Shown here piece by piece: positions 1 through 13,400 of a DNA stretch of 64,000 nucleotides. Each line of letters begins with the position of its first letter. Positions within the stretch are counted from its first letter, which is position 1. This DNA is from Progne subis subis (taxonomy: Eukaryota > Chordata > Aves > Passeriformes > Hirundinidae): positions 6,456,501-6,520,500 of the forward strand of contig JAKJHU010000024.1 in NCBI GenBank assembly GCA_022316685.1, read 5' to 3'. The notes below the pieces were generated by a model. That model was not told the DNA's origin. It ran no database searches and saw only the letters and a list, made by a program, of their open reading frames with translations. The position numbers were made by a program, and so were the translations under genes.

Positions 1-3000
1 ATGGTATTAAATAATGGTAATCTAAGACCATTGCAATGCCCCTTGCATGTGAATATGCTTATTCTGCTTTATTTCAAATAAATTACCTAGGTAAATAATT
101 ATTTGAACTGTAAGGCACAAATAAGTGAGCATTATTGTTTGCTGGTTGACTAGATAAGAAGTTAAACATCTAAAGGTGAAGTGGAGGACAATTAATGTAC
201 TACCCTGCTTAATTATCATACAATGCCCACTTCTCAGGGAATTAGAGCTATTATGATGTACTCCTACAAATAAATGAGAATTTTAGCTCTCAGAGGGTAA
301 TGCAATAGTTTTGGAAATAATCTTTTTATGAGATTGTGGCTTTATTAGTTATGTTTCAGCGTCAGTATAAACACTTTGTATCACAGGAGAACAACTTTGG
401 ACAGGCTTGTAATTTTAATTTCTGTATCTGTATTCTTTTAGTTCACTTTTCCTATGTTCTTATTCTAGAAACCAAAGGAAAAATGTATTTACTTCCTTAG
501 ATCTTTCCACAAAAACCTATCAGAACACTAACATTCAAATAAAAATACAAATTATGATTTAAGCAATACAAATTATATATAAATTGGTTTCCAATACAAC
601 TGAACATCCAGCAAAAGCAGTCCTCATGATGCTCAGTGGCATGTATACACTGGAGGGTAACTCAATAACAGCTTCAAAGACAAAGAAAGAGGAAAAGAGA
701 TTTCTTTCAGAATTTCACATGATGCTGTAAGACATTTGTTTTTATTCAATTTTATATAAAAATATTTTTATGGGACATTTAGACTCAAATTCTTTGAATC
801 TTTAACAACAGAACTGCTGAGTTACTCTGAAGCTGACCAGTTTCAGAGTTTCATATTCACCTTTCCAGCAGACAGAACAAACCTAAACATATACAAGTTT
901 TAAAGCAGTTTGACCACAAAAGAAAGCTTTAGGAGACACAAATAGTGGACCATATGTGATATCAAATAGGCAAGCCATTAGCATCAGCTGTGAACATATT
1001 GTACCAACTGGGAATGAAAATAAAACATTCAACTACCAACTGTTATAATCTGTAAATAGTCAAACCAATTCCTTTGGGTTCCAAAAATATATGAATAGGG
1101 TGACTCATTGGGGCTCCATTGTCCTGTTCATAGGTAATACAGCACAAAAAAAACCAAAATAATAATAAATAATAATAATAAAACTGTGGTTAGTGAGATC
1201 TGATACTAGCAACAGTCTTTGTATGTTAAAAGACTCTTGAGCTTTTTGAAACTATATCTAAAGATTTCACATTAGGGATAACAAAATAAAGAATTCTTTT
1301 GAAGCAACTTTTCTCTGTACAATGTGAAACATTAAAAAAAGTATATCCCCACTGCAAATTATGTTGAGAAACTGGCAGAATACTAGAAAATTTATAGAGG
1401 GCACCAAACTACTGAGAATTCATTGTACAGCTGGCAAGTGCACTCCTACCTACTAGTTGCTTCACATTTAATAATGCATGTTATGAACAGATGGATAGAA
1501 TGTCAATAAGGCTCTCTGTATCATCAGTGGTAATGAAATAGTGGACTTTGAATGCTTAATAGCACAGAAAACAAAAAGCCTAGAGGAAATTTGTCAATGT
1601 CATGCATGCAATACTTCAGCAGTGCTTTAACACTGTTAGTGTGAGGCCATATGTTTCTTCTAACAGCATCTACTGTAGCTGGGTGCCAAAAAAAAGTTTG
1701 ACGCTTTTTTTTTTTTAACTCCTACAACATGTTAAGAGCAAATACCCTGTGAATCAGTCAAGCAGAGTAGTCAGCAGAAGTGCAGTATCATTACTCTTTT
1801 TTACTCCTTTTCTCAATGAAAAGAAGTTAAGGGAAACTTACTAGTAAACATTGTTCTTTACACCTGTTTCAGAAATATGTTTGAAAGTAATCTCTTTACA
1901 ATTAAATATAGAAATAAATGCACTAACATGTATTAGGCAGTAGATCTTGTTGTCAAGAGCTGTGGAAGATGTGAATTTAGAAAACACTGCAAGTTAAAAA
2001 GAAATACACATAGCACCTAGAAATCAGACACATAAAAAGGAATAAAATAGAGAATTTTCTTTGGCAAATAATCTTAGGCAAAACTCAGCTAAAATATCCA
2101 GTAAAAATGCTTTGGAATAGTCAAAATTAGAAGGATAGCAGCAAGTGGCCATTCTGAGATGCAGACCTGGGAAAAGGTGGAAGCAAGCACACCAGGCACA
2201 GGCTTTCTCCGTAAAATGGATGGACAACAGCAGCCTGGCAGGTAGTAGCATCTACAGTGGCTACAAGGGCACCTGGAGTGGTGTTTCCACCCTGCACACT
2301 TTTCAGGAAAACTGTCCTCAGTATTTCAGGAATATATTCCAGACAGCTCTGGCAAGTAAGCCTCTGTGAAACACCAAGATCTCAAGTTCCACAGTACAGC
2401 TGGAAACCTAAGCATGTGAAGTCAGCAGAAATCAATGCAAGTTTAACTATTGATTCTGGAAGAACAATTAGACAAGCACTGAGTCTCTAACAGTCTGAAA
2501 ACTCCTCAGGAAAGGTTCAAGTACTTTGAGCAGAAAACCGATACTTTCTGCCTTGTGACTCACTCCTAAGTGACCAAACTCCCTATCCATGCCCTCCTTC
2601 CCTACCGTGTCTCCTCAAAACCTTCCTGGGCTAATCCAGTGCTACCCAGTCATGATGCTGTGAGGCGCACACCATGCTTGTCAGCCAGGACACCCAGAAG
2701 TGCCTCTTTTGATTTCAAAGCCATCACACAAAGCCACTGTGGGATGGGATCTCTACCACCACTGAACTTAGCTGTGAAAACATTCCTTGTGTTCAAAAGT
2801 AATTAGAGAAGTTTGACAGACAAACAGCATTTCCTTAGAAAAACCAAACTAGAAATGATAGTCAAAAGCTGTCTAAGCCATTTCAATTTCTTCCCCTTTC
2901 CTGCAAGCCAGAACATTCATAACTAATAATAACAAAAAAAAAGTTGCATTACAAAGAAAGAAAACTTTCTAGCTGCCTGTAGTTTTTGGTCTATATAGCA

Positions 3001-4920
3001 CCAGTATCCACCAGCATGCAGCAGGAGACTGCAACTGCTTTGTTGCAGAGGGGAAGGATGTGCAGAAAAGTAGAGGTCTCTCAGTGCCAGGAATGTATTG
3101 GCTTGCCTGTGCTCTGAGCTGGCCCAGGCTGGACCACTCCCTGCAACCCTGAACTATGCTAATTCAACCTCCTTTCTCTTGCTTTCTGTTTCCTGGGAAG
3201 TATTCTGAGTTCTGACATCAACAGATGCACCTAACACGAACGAAGTGAATTTAGTGCAAGCTGCAGAAGTACAAACACTAAGCAGTATGCAGGCTTTCTG
3301 TGAAGCAGAGCAGCAAGAGGTGAGAAATTAAGAATCAAGCAGCTGTTGGGGATCCTCACTCACAACAGCCAGAAGAACTGCACATCGAGAATTAGAAAGA
3401 AAGCAAAGAGATTTATCTCAAACTATTGATGAAAATAGGCTGCTTATCAGATTTCTCATAGCTGGAATCTCATGTGTTCTTTAGACCCTGAGAAAGAGAA
3501 CATGAAGAAAATGCTGTGGTGAGAAGCTGGTTTGAAGGTAAATGTAGTTCTCGGTCTAGGAGGTCATGGGTGGGTTTTTACAAACCAAAAAGATATTGAT
3601 AAACTGAAGAAAGTTTCTTAAGGGAAAAAAAACCCCTATAAATATTTAACATGTGTAAAAGCTATCAAGGAAAAAGGACGTACCTAGAAATAAAGGAAAG
3701 AAAAAGCTTAAGCGTAAGAGAGTATCGGGAAAGTCTTCCTGACAGCGAGATGTATTAGCCTGTTAAATAGTCTCCCAAGGAGAGATATAGAAACTTTCAC
3801 ATGGGATTTTAAAAACTAAAGTAGACATAACAATAAAAAATGTTCTCAATGAAATAATTCTACACTGGTAAAAAAGCAGGCAGGATGATCCATTATGCCT
3901 TTTCTAAGTTTCTTCAGTCTTTGATGCTTTAGGAACATATCTTGAACAGCCAAAGGTTATCAGAAAGGATCTTCTTCAATTAATATGAGGAACAACAAGA
4001 TTACAAAGGTAATCACTGTGAAAGCCTATTATAAAGCATCTCTCTAAATAATAAAAACTAGATGCTTTTAAGACGATGGAAGTTTTACCCAAGATCTGAC
4101 AACTATAACCTCAATCCACCAGCTTTCATACACACACTTAGTTTTAAGTATGTCCTTATTTCCCATTAATTTAAAGAAACAAAAACCCATGTCTGAAATG
4201 AACTTAAAAGAAACAGGCTTCCCAAGAGTCTCTGAAAAATTTCATACTCTCTACACTGGGAAATGTTATGAGTAAGATTTTAGCTTTTTTTTTAAGATTT
4301 AAGCAATAACATTTAGTAGACATGTATATTAACACCTTTCAAGTCTACTCTGACATGTTCTGCATGTCCATCTGAAACTGTTCTGTCTTATCATAGGTTG
4401 GCATATCATTACCAATATCAATATTTAACACATAATGTGTTTCATTCACTGCTCCAAGATCACTGATGAATAGTTAAACAGAACCATGGAAGTTATGAAT
4501 TGCTGAGTTAGTGACTGAGAATGAAAATAAAGAAAAAAGTGGCCAGTAAATATAATCTACAATGTTTTTTCAACTTTGTCTTGCCAACAACTTATTAAAC
4601 ACTCAGATACAAAGTAGCTGTAAACTATTTCCTCTAGGAACATTACTGAGCATAAATCAGGGCTGACTTAGAAGGAACTCTCCATTTCTATGCTTTAAAT
4701 AACAACACACTATTTTTATATACACAAAAAGATCCATCCTCTATATCCACGGACATGCAATTTACACCTTAAGAATAAAAATACCAAATATCTTGTCATC
4801 CAAAAAGTTGCATTTGCAAATATTAAATGACTCTACAGCACAGGTGGCCCTTACTCTCTCAGTCATATTCTAAGTCCTTCACCCACTTCCACTAGGATTT
4901 TACCACAAAATAACTCCCCA
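1..4920. other. Noncoding AT-rich unique DNA
   Basis: I see no gene in this stretch. Open frames are short, lack recognisable motifs and overlap on both strands as random frames do. It holds an AAT microsatellite (own entry), a T12 run at 1705-1716 and scattered A-runs. A slightly GC-richer patch at about 3000-3200 has no coding pattern. No transposon signature was recognised. This could be intergenic or intronic, and the sequence alone does not decide. Confidence 0.7.
1156..1183. repeat. (AAT)n microsatellite, interrupted
   Basis: About 28 bases of AAT units with one extra A that breaks the phase. This is a simple tandem repeat with no sign of a parent transposon. It is short and impure, so low polymorphism is expected. 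Confidence 0.85.
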
Positions 4921-5500
4921 GTTTGACAGAAAGACAAAACATCTTCACTGTCAGTCACAGTGGAAATAGAGTGGAGAGGAGGAGAAGAATTAGTTCATGG
5001 TCCACTTTCCTACCATTCTTTGGCAGCCCCCAGAGTACCCCACCTCCCCTCAGGAAAACTGGTCCCCTTCCTCACTCCACCTGGACCTCTTTCTACCTTT
5101 TCTCCCAACACCCTTTGATTTTTCCCTCTTATTATAAGACTTTTCACAAGCATTATTATTATTATTATTGTCTGAGTTTTACAGCTGGCACATCATCCCC
5201 TGCTGCACTAAATCAACACTTGTGAAAGCAGCAGCCTTCGAGTGACTGAGTAGAGCTGCTGCTCGCAGAAGTGTCAATTTGGTACAGCAGGGGATGGGGT
5301 CGCAGCTGCCAGAGAAGAGAGGCCCTATTTTATGCCTCAAAATGATAAAAATGTCAGAGGGGAGGGAAATCTGTACAAAATGTAAAAAGGGTGTAGAACA
5401 AAGAAAAGAAAGAAGAGGAAGAGGAGAGAAGGGTTCAAAGGAAGGAATAAAGAGGAAAATGACACTGGAACAAAATCACTGCTGAATAAGATACAGGATT
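4921..5500. repeat. Low-complexity pyrimidine-rich then purine-rich tracts
   Basis: The plus strand is C/T-rich at about 5000-5130, carries an (ATT)6 run at 5152-5169, and then turns A/G-rich at about 5390-5460 with many AGAA and GGAG words. The open frames here (about 100 and 68 codons) have the biased composition of low-complexity DNA, not of a protein family. The asymmetric strands could form unusual structure, but no perfect mirror repeat was seen. Confidence 0.6.
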
Positions 5501-8476
5501 TTTGTACGTAGGCGGTTTCAAGTTAAAACCAAGTCATATGCATATCATAAAATATAAACCTGATGATGTTGCCATTCTGCTTTGGGGGTGGGGCGAATGT
5601 CTGGCTCGTTAAACTGAAATTATTGTCTTAACTTTATTGTTATCTGTGATAGGTTAGTATATACTTCTAAGCACAAATGCTGTGCATAAAAATATTATTT
5701 CACAGAGGAAAATTTTAAGTGGAAATTTAAAGTAGAAGACTGAGAAACCTACATTCAGAAATTTGAATCAGCAAAAGTGAACAGAAATTCTATGTTCTGG
5801 AGTAAACTCGAGCATCTCTAAATCTACCACTGTTAAGAGGCTCCCATTTGAAAGTAGGTACCTATTATTTTGTACGTTAAAAGGAAAATAAGCCAAAAGA
5901 AAGCATAGATCCAAATGAAGTCACAAAGCTCATGTTTGCTTTACACACTTATAAATAAGCAAATCTAATGCATATTTCAAATACCATTGTCAATAATGTT
6001 TTCCTTTTAAGGATTACCTGTGTTTCTTCTAATCTTTCTCTGGGAGCTCTGCCACTTTACTCTCTATTAATTTTTCAGTGCACTTCCAGTAAGGGAAAAT
6101 AAATGGGCTGCACAGCTTAAACATATAGCCCTGCTAAGAAAAAGAAAAAATAAGCAAGTAAGGACACCATTTATCTATTTCCACAGAAAAGTGAATCCAC
6201 CTCCGCTGCACTGCTGTTATGCTTTGACAGACCATGGCATCCCAGATGGAGCAGAGAGGATTCCTGAAAAAGCAGTGCTCTGCTGCAGAATTGCCTCACT
6301 CAAGGCTCACAGCTCTCTCAGCTGCACATGTATCATCTGCAGAATTTTTTGCACCCATGAATATAGAAAGTTGCTACTGGGTCAGCCCTGGGTACGGAGA
6401 AGGGCTGAAAGAGCAGAGGTCCCATTTTTCCTCAGCGGTTTATTGAGGACCACAACCAGCTCAGCTCAGCTGAAATGCTGCACTCAGAAATCCATCCCTT
6501 TTAAGGCAAGTGCAAAGCTCCCTTTAGTCTCCAAAACTGACCTGTGTAGGTCACCTTATATATATACCTAAACAACCTCATTTTCTATCTTTGTTGCTTT
6601 TCCTTGACAATATCACCTATCCAGATATTAGAAGAAATTAATAACAAAATTCAATGAACATGCAGACAGAAATGAGAATGAGAAAAAAGAGAAGCCAAAT
6701 GAAGAGCCTTTCCTATGAAAAGAAAATATATAGACTAGATATTCCCTAACAAGACAATTGATCTCTGTAACACTGTAAAAGAGAAAGGGCAAGTGCATCT
6801 TGTGAATTTTATGCAAAAGTTTCAACAACTTCTTTTTAAAATATTAATGTAAAGTTCATCAGTTTATCCGGTCCAATACTTAAGAAAATTTTGACAAAAG
6901 CAAGACTTGGTTTATAAGTCTTATAGTCATAGATTGAGGTGAAGATTTTATGAACCTTCAGGGCTCCCTCCCTGCATTTCAATTTTCCATAAGGTGAGTC
7001 TCGGATATCCTGCTGCCAGGGTGGATACCTAACCACCATGTGCCTTTCTCAGTCCTCTGAACTCCTTGTCCCTAAATGGTCAGAAATCAATGAATTTGTG
7101 CCTGGTTAGAGCCAGGGGAGCTGAGCCAGTAGGTGACACACAGCACAGCCATCTCCCACTAGCTCTTCGCCCAGGATCGGCTCCTGCAGAACTGGCCAGA
7201 GAGCATCCAGCAAGGTACACTTGCCTATATCAGCACATACACAGCAAGTTCCTGTGCCCCCAGAAGTTAAACATAGCTATTTGGCCTTGGAAGACCCCAG
7301 TGCAGCTCAATGCCTGGCACCTCTCCCAGTATTTACAGTATTTGTGGCTCCAGTGGTTCCTTTGGGTGTTCCAGCAGTCCTTCAATCAGGCGGCCTCCAA
7401 ACAGCTGAATTTCTTCAGTTTTGTTTGTGAGGATTTTAAGACACCTTTGTATTACCAACAATACATGTAGCAGGGCCCAGGTGCACTGTGAGTACATGTG
7501 TTGGGGCTCAGGTGAGAGTGGGGTGGAGGTTTCCCAAGCTCTCCCACCAGAGAAGCTGCATGATCTGGGGACACTTGGATGTGATAACCCAAAGTGGCCC
7601 TTCCTCAAGACTACTGCAGGTTAGGGCTTGTTTTCTTCCTACTCACGCTGTATTATACAGTGATTCAACATACAACCTACTGTAATACCTCTCTCTCCTC
7701 CTGTTCTGACTTATCTGGCCCCTACACTATTCATAAGGTGAACTTTCAACATTCTCCATCAAAAGGCAGACGCAGATTCTGCCTCAAGGAAAAATCCAGC
7801 ATGAATACATGTAAAGAACGAAAAGTGTCACTTCTGTAACTGGGGTTGAAATATAACATTGGTCATTTTTCAAAGACTTTTTGGAAGGAGCATATTTGCA
7901 GGACAGATTTCAAATGTGATCTCAAAACTCAAACACTTTATCACAAGAATTCATTACTTCCCTTACGTCCACTTCATTTTGCAAAGTAAATTGTACAGCC
8001 CTTCAGCTCCTATCACTATTCTGTTGCCCATCTGGCAGTCATCACTCTTTATTGATACTCACGTTTGACTCCATGCTTCATGTTCATAAGTTTTGAAATG
8101 ATAAAACCATTCCTTTCTTCACAATTTGTCAAATTTCAAGACAAATATAAAAAAAGGCCACAAAACCCTCCAACATCCAACTACATCGATACTGAAGTCA
8201 ATATTCAACAATGACTTCTAGCTTAGGTATGTGGCATTGTTTTTCTCTAGTGGTTAGACTAACAATACAAATAGCAGACTAATTATTAAATAAAAACCTC
8301 CTTTGTTCTGTTGATAGAGCCATTAGGTGCTAAAGAAGCCACGTTTGGGTTCCAGCAAGATTACCATTGTCTCATCTCACTATATTATAGTAACATATTG
8401 ATCTACCAGTCCAATTGCACAGCGTTCTTCAGGCATGTTCAAACTTTATACAAAAAGGCCTCCCAGATTAAGCACA
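5501..8476. other. Noncoding unique DNA
   Basis: No supported gene. Overlapping open frames of up to 134 codons between 6190 and 7840 lie in slightly GC-richer DNA. They occur on both strands and in several frames, have no domain I recognise, and lack any credible splice or promoter framework. No transposon was identified. The part around 5510-5680 is AT-rich with homeodomain-like cores and could be regulatory, which is a guess only. Confidence 0.6.
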
Positions 8477-8513
8477 GTATGTTTCATATAAGCTCAGCCT
8501 ATATGAAACATAC
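8477..8513. repeat. Perfect 14-bp inverted repeat with 9-base loop
   Basis: The arm GTATGTTTCATATA (8477-8490) is followed by the 9-base loop AGCTCAGCC and its exact reverse complement at 8500-8513. Fourteen perfect pairs in AT-rich DNA can form a stable hairpin or cruciform. The pairing stops abruptly on both sides. No run of T follows and no transposon ends flank it, so it is neither a terminator nor a recognisable MITE. Confidence 0.85.
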
Positions 8514-10232
8514 AATATGCAAAAAGAAGAGCAAAAGATGCAATTTAGGCAGTCCATCAATTCAAATACTTCTCTAAACCTACTCCTTGCAGCAATACCA
8601 ATGTAATTGAAAATTTCTCCATGAACAAATTTAAAGGCAGAACAGTGACATTAAGCAAATTAATAATTATCAAACAGATCTGTGCCCTTTTTATTTACCT
8701 TCTTCAGCTGGTATGTATTCATTCAGCTCATTGTGTACATCAAATTACAAGAATGCCTCAGATCTTCTTCAGAAAGTGTTTGCACAGTAGGAACAGTGGG
8801 ACTACCAAAGACACATGAAGCGTAAAGGCCAAGTTCTTTAAAATGGGCCTAATTTTCTACTGTCACTAATTCTTTCTCCATGTTTTCCTTCCCTTGAACT
8901 AGAGGCAAAATACCACTGCTCATTCAACTATTCCTGGTCCCCTAAGCTTAAAGTTTTTTTTTTCTAGAGTTGCTCTTGTACTGTGTCACTCTGAATTAAC
9001 AGATAGTAGACTTTTACATAGTGCTGAAAGATGAACCATGGTTAAACATGGACTCAAACACTTCAGTAATCCCTGGTTTGGATGGGGTGCAATAACAACT
9101 GCTCTGTCAAAAGGTCTTAGCAGTAAATTGCATTTGGTCCCTAATTTACATTGGTGACAAACATCAGTTTCACTCAGACAAATCATGACAAATGACAACT
9201 GGTAGTCATGGTGTTTATGGCACACTGATACCATACTGGTAGGCACAGTATAACACAATCCAAACAGAGCAGAAAAAAACCACATTTTGGCTTTGGGAAA
9301 AATCAACGTGTCCTGCTAACAGAATAGATCAAGACAAGAAAATACAGCTGAGCTAATAATATGCTGTGTGACAGTAGTTCCCGCAGTTGCTAGTGCTGCC
9401 ATGGCAGAACTTCTGTAGAACTTTCTACAAAGTTTACACCTCAAAAAGAAAACCAGTAGCAAGCAGCCAGAAATTTCCTCCTACAAGAAAACTTTCCTCT
9501 TTTACAAAAACAAAATAAATGCATTCCAAAAATAGTAATAAATCTGAATGCTGTAACACTGGTTGAATTCCAAGAATTTTTGAAGTAGCTGATTTTTTAA
9601 AAATCAGAATTTATAGCCTTAAACTGTGAAATGAGCAAGTACTATTAAGAAATAATCATATTTTACACAATTATCCATTATTATCTATTTCACAATAGCC
9701 TAAAATTGCATACATATAGCCAAGAGTACTGCACACAAAATTACAAGACTACCACAGTGCATTTCCACACTTGGGATTTAACTTCTAAGGGCTGTCATGA
9801 GTCGCTGTGCTACTTGGGGTGGCAGTAAGAGTTTGGAGGACACCTGAGAGATGGGGATGGTGGGTAGAGGACATTGACAAAGGACCGCCTAGAGCTGTGC
9901 CCATCCCAGGCCCCTTCCTGCCCTGCCCTCCCACCAGCCATACTGCTCACCGCTCCTAGACCCATCAACACAGCTGCTCTCCAGAGCAGAACAGGATCTG
10001 ATCTGCCTTTTAACCAAAAGCAGAGAGGTTTTATCAGCTCCTGCTCCCAGTCCAAATCCATGGCAGGGCACAGCCAGCTGCAGTGGCCTCAGATGCTGTT
10101 TGGTCCCGCAAACATGACTAGGTTATTTCTAAAATGCTCTCAAGAATGAGGGGGAAGAAATATTACCATCAATTAATTTTTTGCATAACAACAATTGTGG
10201 AATTGGAGCAAATATTTATTTTCTAAGACTGT
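8514..10232. other. Noncoding unique DNA
   Basis: No supported gene. The sequence is AT-rich to about 9780, then a GC-richer patch (about 9800-10100) gives overlapping open frames on both strands, as expected from fewer stop codons. No repeat family was recognised. Confidence 0.6.
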
Positions 10233-10246
10233 GTTGCCATGGAAAC
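10233..10246 (+). promoter_or_regulatory. RFX X-box-like motif
   Basis: GTTGCCATGGAAAC closely fits the RFX-factor X-box (GTNRCC, 0-3 bases, RGYAAC), with one mismatch in the right half-site (A where Y is expected). RFX factors bind such sites at promoters of ciliary and other genes. It lies directly beside a CpG-rich islet, an arrangement compatible with a promoter or enhancer. Binding is inferred from the motif alone. Confidence 0.35.
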
Positions 10247-10460
10247 AGCTGCCAGTCGCCATTTGCTCCGAGGGCTGTGCCAAGGCTCAGGTGCTGTGTG
10301 CCACCGGTGCCGCACAGCGCCGGGCAGCACTCGGCACCCGGGACAGCAGCACCCAACAGGAGGCTGGCACACTCTGGCACGGCCTGCCAGGGACGAGGAC
10401 GGGGAAAGCAGCACTAATTCCCAAAAAGCTACTGCAATTTACACTCGAGCGGCTCTGACC
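10247..10460. other. Short CpG-rich islet
   Basis: About 210 bases are clearly richer in G+C than their surroundings and hold roughly 13 CpG dinucleotides by my count, dense for this AT-rich window. Four or more open frames cross it on both strands, which is a composition effect. It could be a small orphan CpG island, an alternative or noncoding promoter, or a decayed GC-rich insertion. No TATA box or recognisable first exon was found. Confidence 0.45.
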
Positions 10461-13400
10461 TACTTTGTAAGTAGCAAGTTGTCTCATTAATTTGCTCAAA
10501 ATAGCAGATCATTCTGTGTGAAGGGATGAAAAACAAAATCCATCATTTCCACTGCAGGAGGACCGCCAAAATGAGACAACTCCATGCTTGTCACTGCAGC
10601 TGTAGTTTCTTCTCTGATGACCAGTAGATCTCTAGCTGCACATGTGTAAGACTACTGAAACCAGCAACCCTCAGCAAGATGCACATGGGAGAGGCTGGTC
10701 CCACCCAAGGCATCCCAAACTACAGCTGGCAGCACTGAGCTGAGCAGTCCTCGTCTCACAGGATTCTCCCTCAGTGAAGGCCTTTACAGCAATATTTGGC
10801 AACTTCTAAAAGGGAAGTTTACCCATGGTTTGGTTACTAGTCAGTCTACAAGTGTTTTTCCCCATCAAAGCTTACTTGTCCTTGTAAAGACACACGCATA
10901 GTAAAAAAGTAAACAAGAAAATTCAATTAATACTAACCCTATGACTTTTTCATTTTGTTCTTAAAAAATTGATCCTTGATCTTTTCTGTATGACTAAAAA
11001 TTGTTTTGGCTCCATATGTTCAATTAATATTGTTTTCAGGTTTATATTATTACTGTATGGATATATTAAACATAGTGCATACATACATGAGCATGTTCAA
11101 CTAACATTCAGATGGAGGCATGGGAAAATTCCTTTAAAAAAAAAAATCAATATTTCAGTCCAATTATAACAGAAACCAAATCATCAAACACTGGAGTACA
11201 ATGTAGCTACCCTAGAGAATAGATATTTGGTTTTCTGACCAGCAGTAACAGTTTGTAATTGAACAGCTGCAGAAAAGAAAGGAAACAAACATAGAACAAA
11301 TTAGTTTTCAAGCCTATGTTCACAGAAAATTTCTACTGTATTGTGCTTTTGATCACAACATGATAAACAGAGTTCCTCCCTTCCTTCTCTCATCTTCTAC
11401 AAAACAAATTAGAGTGGTCTATAGAAGTTTAACCTATTGTATTGCATAATCCCTCACTCACAGAAGCAAATTAAGCACAGAGTAGCTCAAGAACTGAACC
11501 TATCCATGACTGTAAAGAGTGTCAGATCCCAAGTAATTCACTTATTAAACAGATACAATCCTTTTTCAAAAAAATTTTATGACATTTTGCTTAAAAATTT
11601 CTTGTAGTTTGTGGTTGGTTTGGATTTTTTTTAAGTGCATCTGTCATTATTAGCAGTGCAAACCCTAGATTTTCAGAGAGAATTAAGGAATCCATAATAA
11701 AACATAAATTTAATTCATATATGTGTATCTGCATCTGTTTATATTGATATAATCTACTGCTGAAGTCATAAATGTTTAAATCCATCAATTGCGTTTGCTC
11801 ATTTTCCATTTTCAGGAAAAAAAGGAAAGAAGGTTCTTTACTACAGTACAAAGAAAAATGTTCTAATACCAAAAGATCCAATTAAAATAATAGGGCCATT
11901 TGTTTCAGTAGGATTTCACACATACAAGAGAAATGCTAACCCTTGGGAGAATGTTCTCAGCTCATTTAACAATATATGCTCCCTCTGATATGAAAACTTT
12001 AGCTTTTGCATTATAACATCATTGCTAACAAGGCACACGTATATATCTCATAAGTAGATGAAAACACAAATGTGGGAGGAATTATAATAGTTCTTTTTCC
12101 ATACTGCACTCCTCTCAGGATAGACTTGCATCTGTTGTTTACCCACCTGGGTAGCTTTTTCCTCTCCACACATTTAAAATACACACTCAAGAAAGCCTTT
12201 GTAGTCTGAAAGACAAGAAGAAGATAAGTAAAAAACTAAGATACACCAGTCAGGAAAAAAAAGGGAAGAATTTGTATTCCAGTTCCAGGACTAAAAAACA
12301 TTTCAAAGGGCAGCTGGCATACAGGTTTTTTTTCACCAGCCAAAAGAAAGCCAATCTGCTCCCAGAGCACAGTGTATTCTGGGACACCTTGGGCAGGGAG
12401 GCTGGGCAGGGCTGCACGGGTGCCAGTAGCTCCTGGGCTTCTGTCAGCAGCCAGGGACAGCAGCAAACCTGAAATCTGCAACTCAGGAGGTGCAGTTCTT
12501 ACCCACGCAGTCTTGATGGCAATGAAATAGAAAAGCTAAAGTTATTAAGCCCATTTTTGTGTACCTGGAAAAAAGCTCTGATTGGAGATGAGCTTTTTAT
12601 TTTTTCACTAGTTTTATGAGCCAGTTAAAGACAGTCAGGACTAGTATCTGACGTCAGTGAATAATTTCTAACACCTGGATATTTTAACATGGCAATAAAT
12701 TCATGTTCAAAATTTTCCTCTTTATACCAGCATCTAATTTTCTCCATTTGTAAGAGATAGTTCAAACTTGACTTGTCAAGCCATTAATGAGGGAAGATTT
12801 ATTTTTGTATATCACTTTCCATTGACTATCAGCACACAAATATTTCTACCTAACCGCAAGGACAAATGTAAAATTAGGATCTGAAACATCAAATCCCTAA
12901 AAGAATTTAGGCAATAATCTCAAATTACAGATACAGTCCTACAGTCAAAATGTCAAAATTATGTCCAACCAATTCAGGATAGAAACATGAATGATGCGAT
13001 TAGGAATTTCATAAAGCCCACATAAGGGACAGATCTCTAGGAAAAAGCTGGTCTCTGAATACTCTTTTTTCTGCAATACAGTACTTGTAAGCAGCAGAAC
13101 TAAAACTTGCACATGCCTTGTATATTTGATTGACTCCATAAAGTTTTCATCTAAATTCAAAATATAACTGTGTTTAGATATATTTGAACATTTTATTGCA
13201 TTTAGTTATGAGAGATGAATTTTTCCTGAGAGAACCTAGGGCACACAACATTGCCAGATCATTCCAAACAAGTTAATTCTGAAATGGGCTTGAATCAATA
13301 ACACAAAATAGGCGGTAAAGCCAATTTTTACGGTAGTCATGGTTGCATAAAATAATATCAAGACAGTCAGATTGTAAGCTCCCTGCATCACAAATATAAT

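Noticed and set aside
6191..6571. 126-codon plus-strand frame with many Cys
   Set aside because: No spacing pattern of a known Cys-rich fold, and a second frame overlaps it.
7066..7470. 134-codon plus-strand frame overlapped by several others
   Set aside because: Several frames on both strands are open in the same GC-richer patch, pointing to composition rather than coding.
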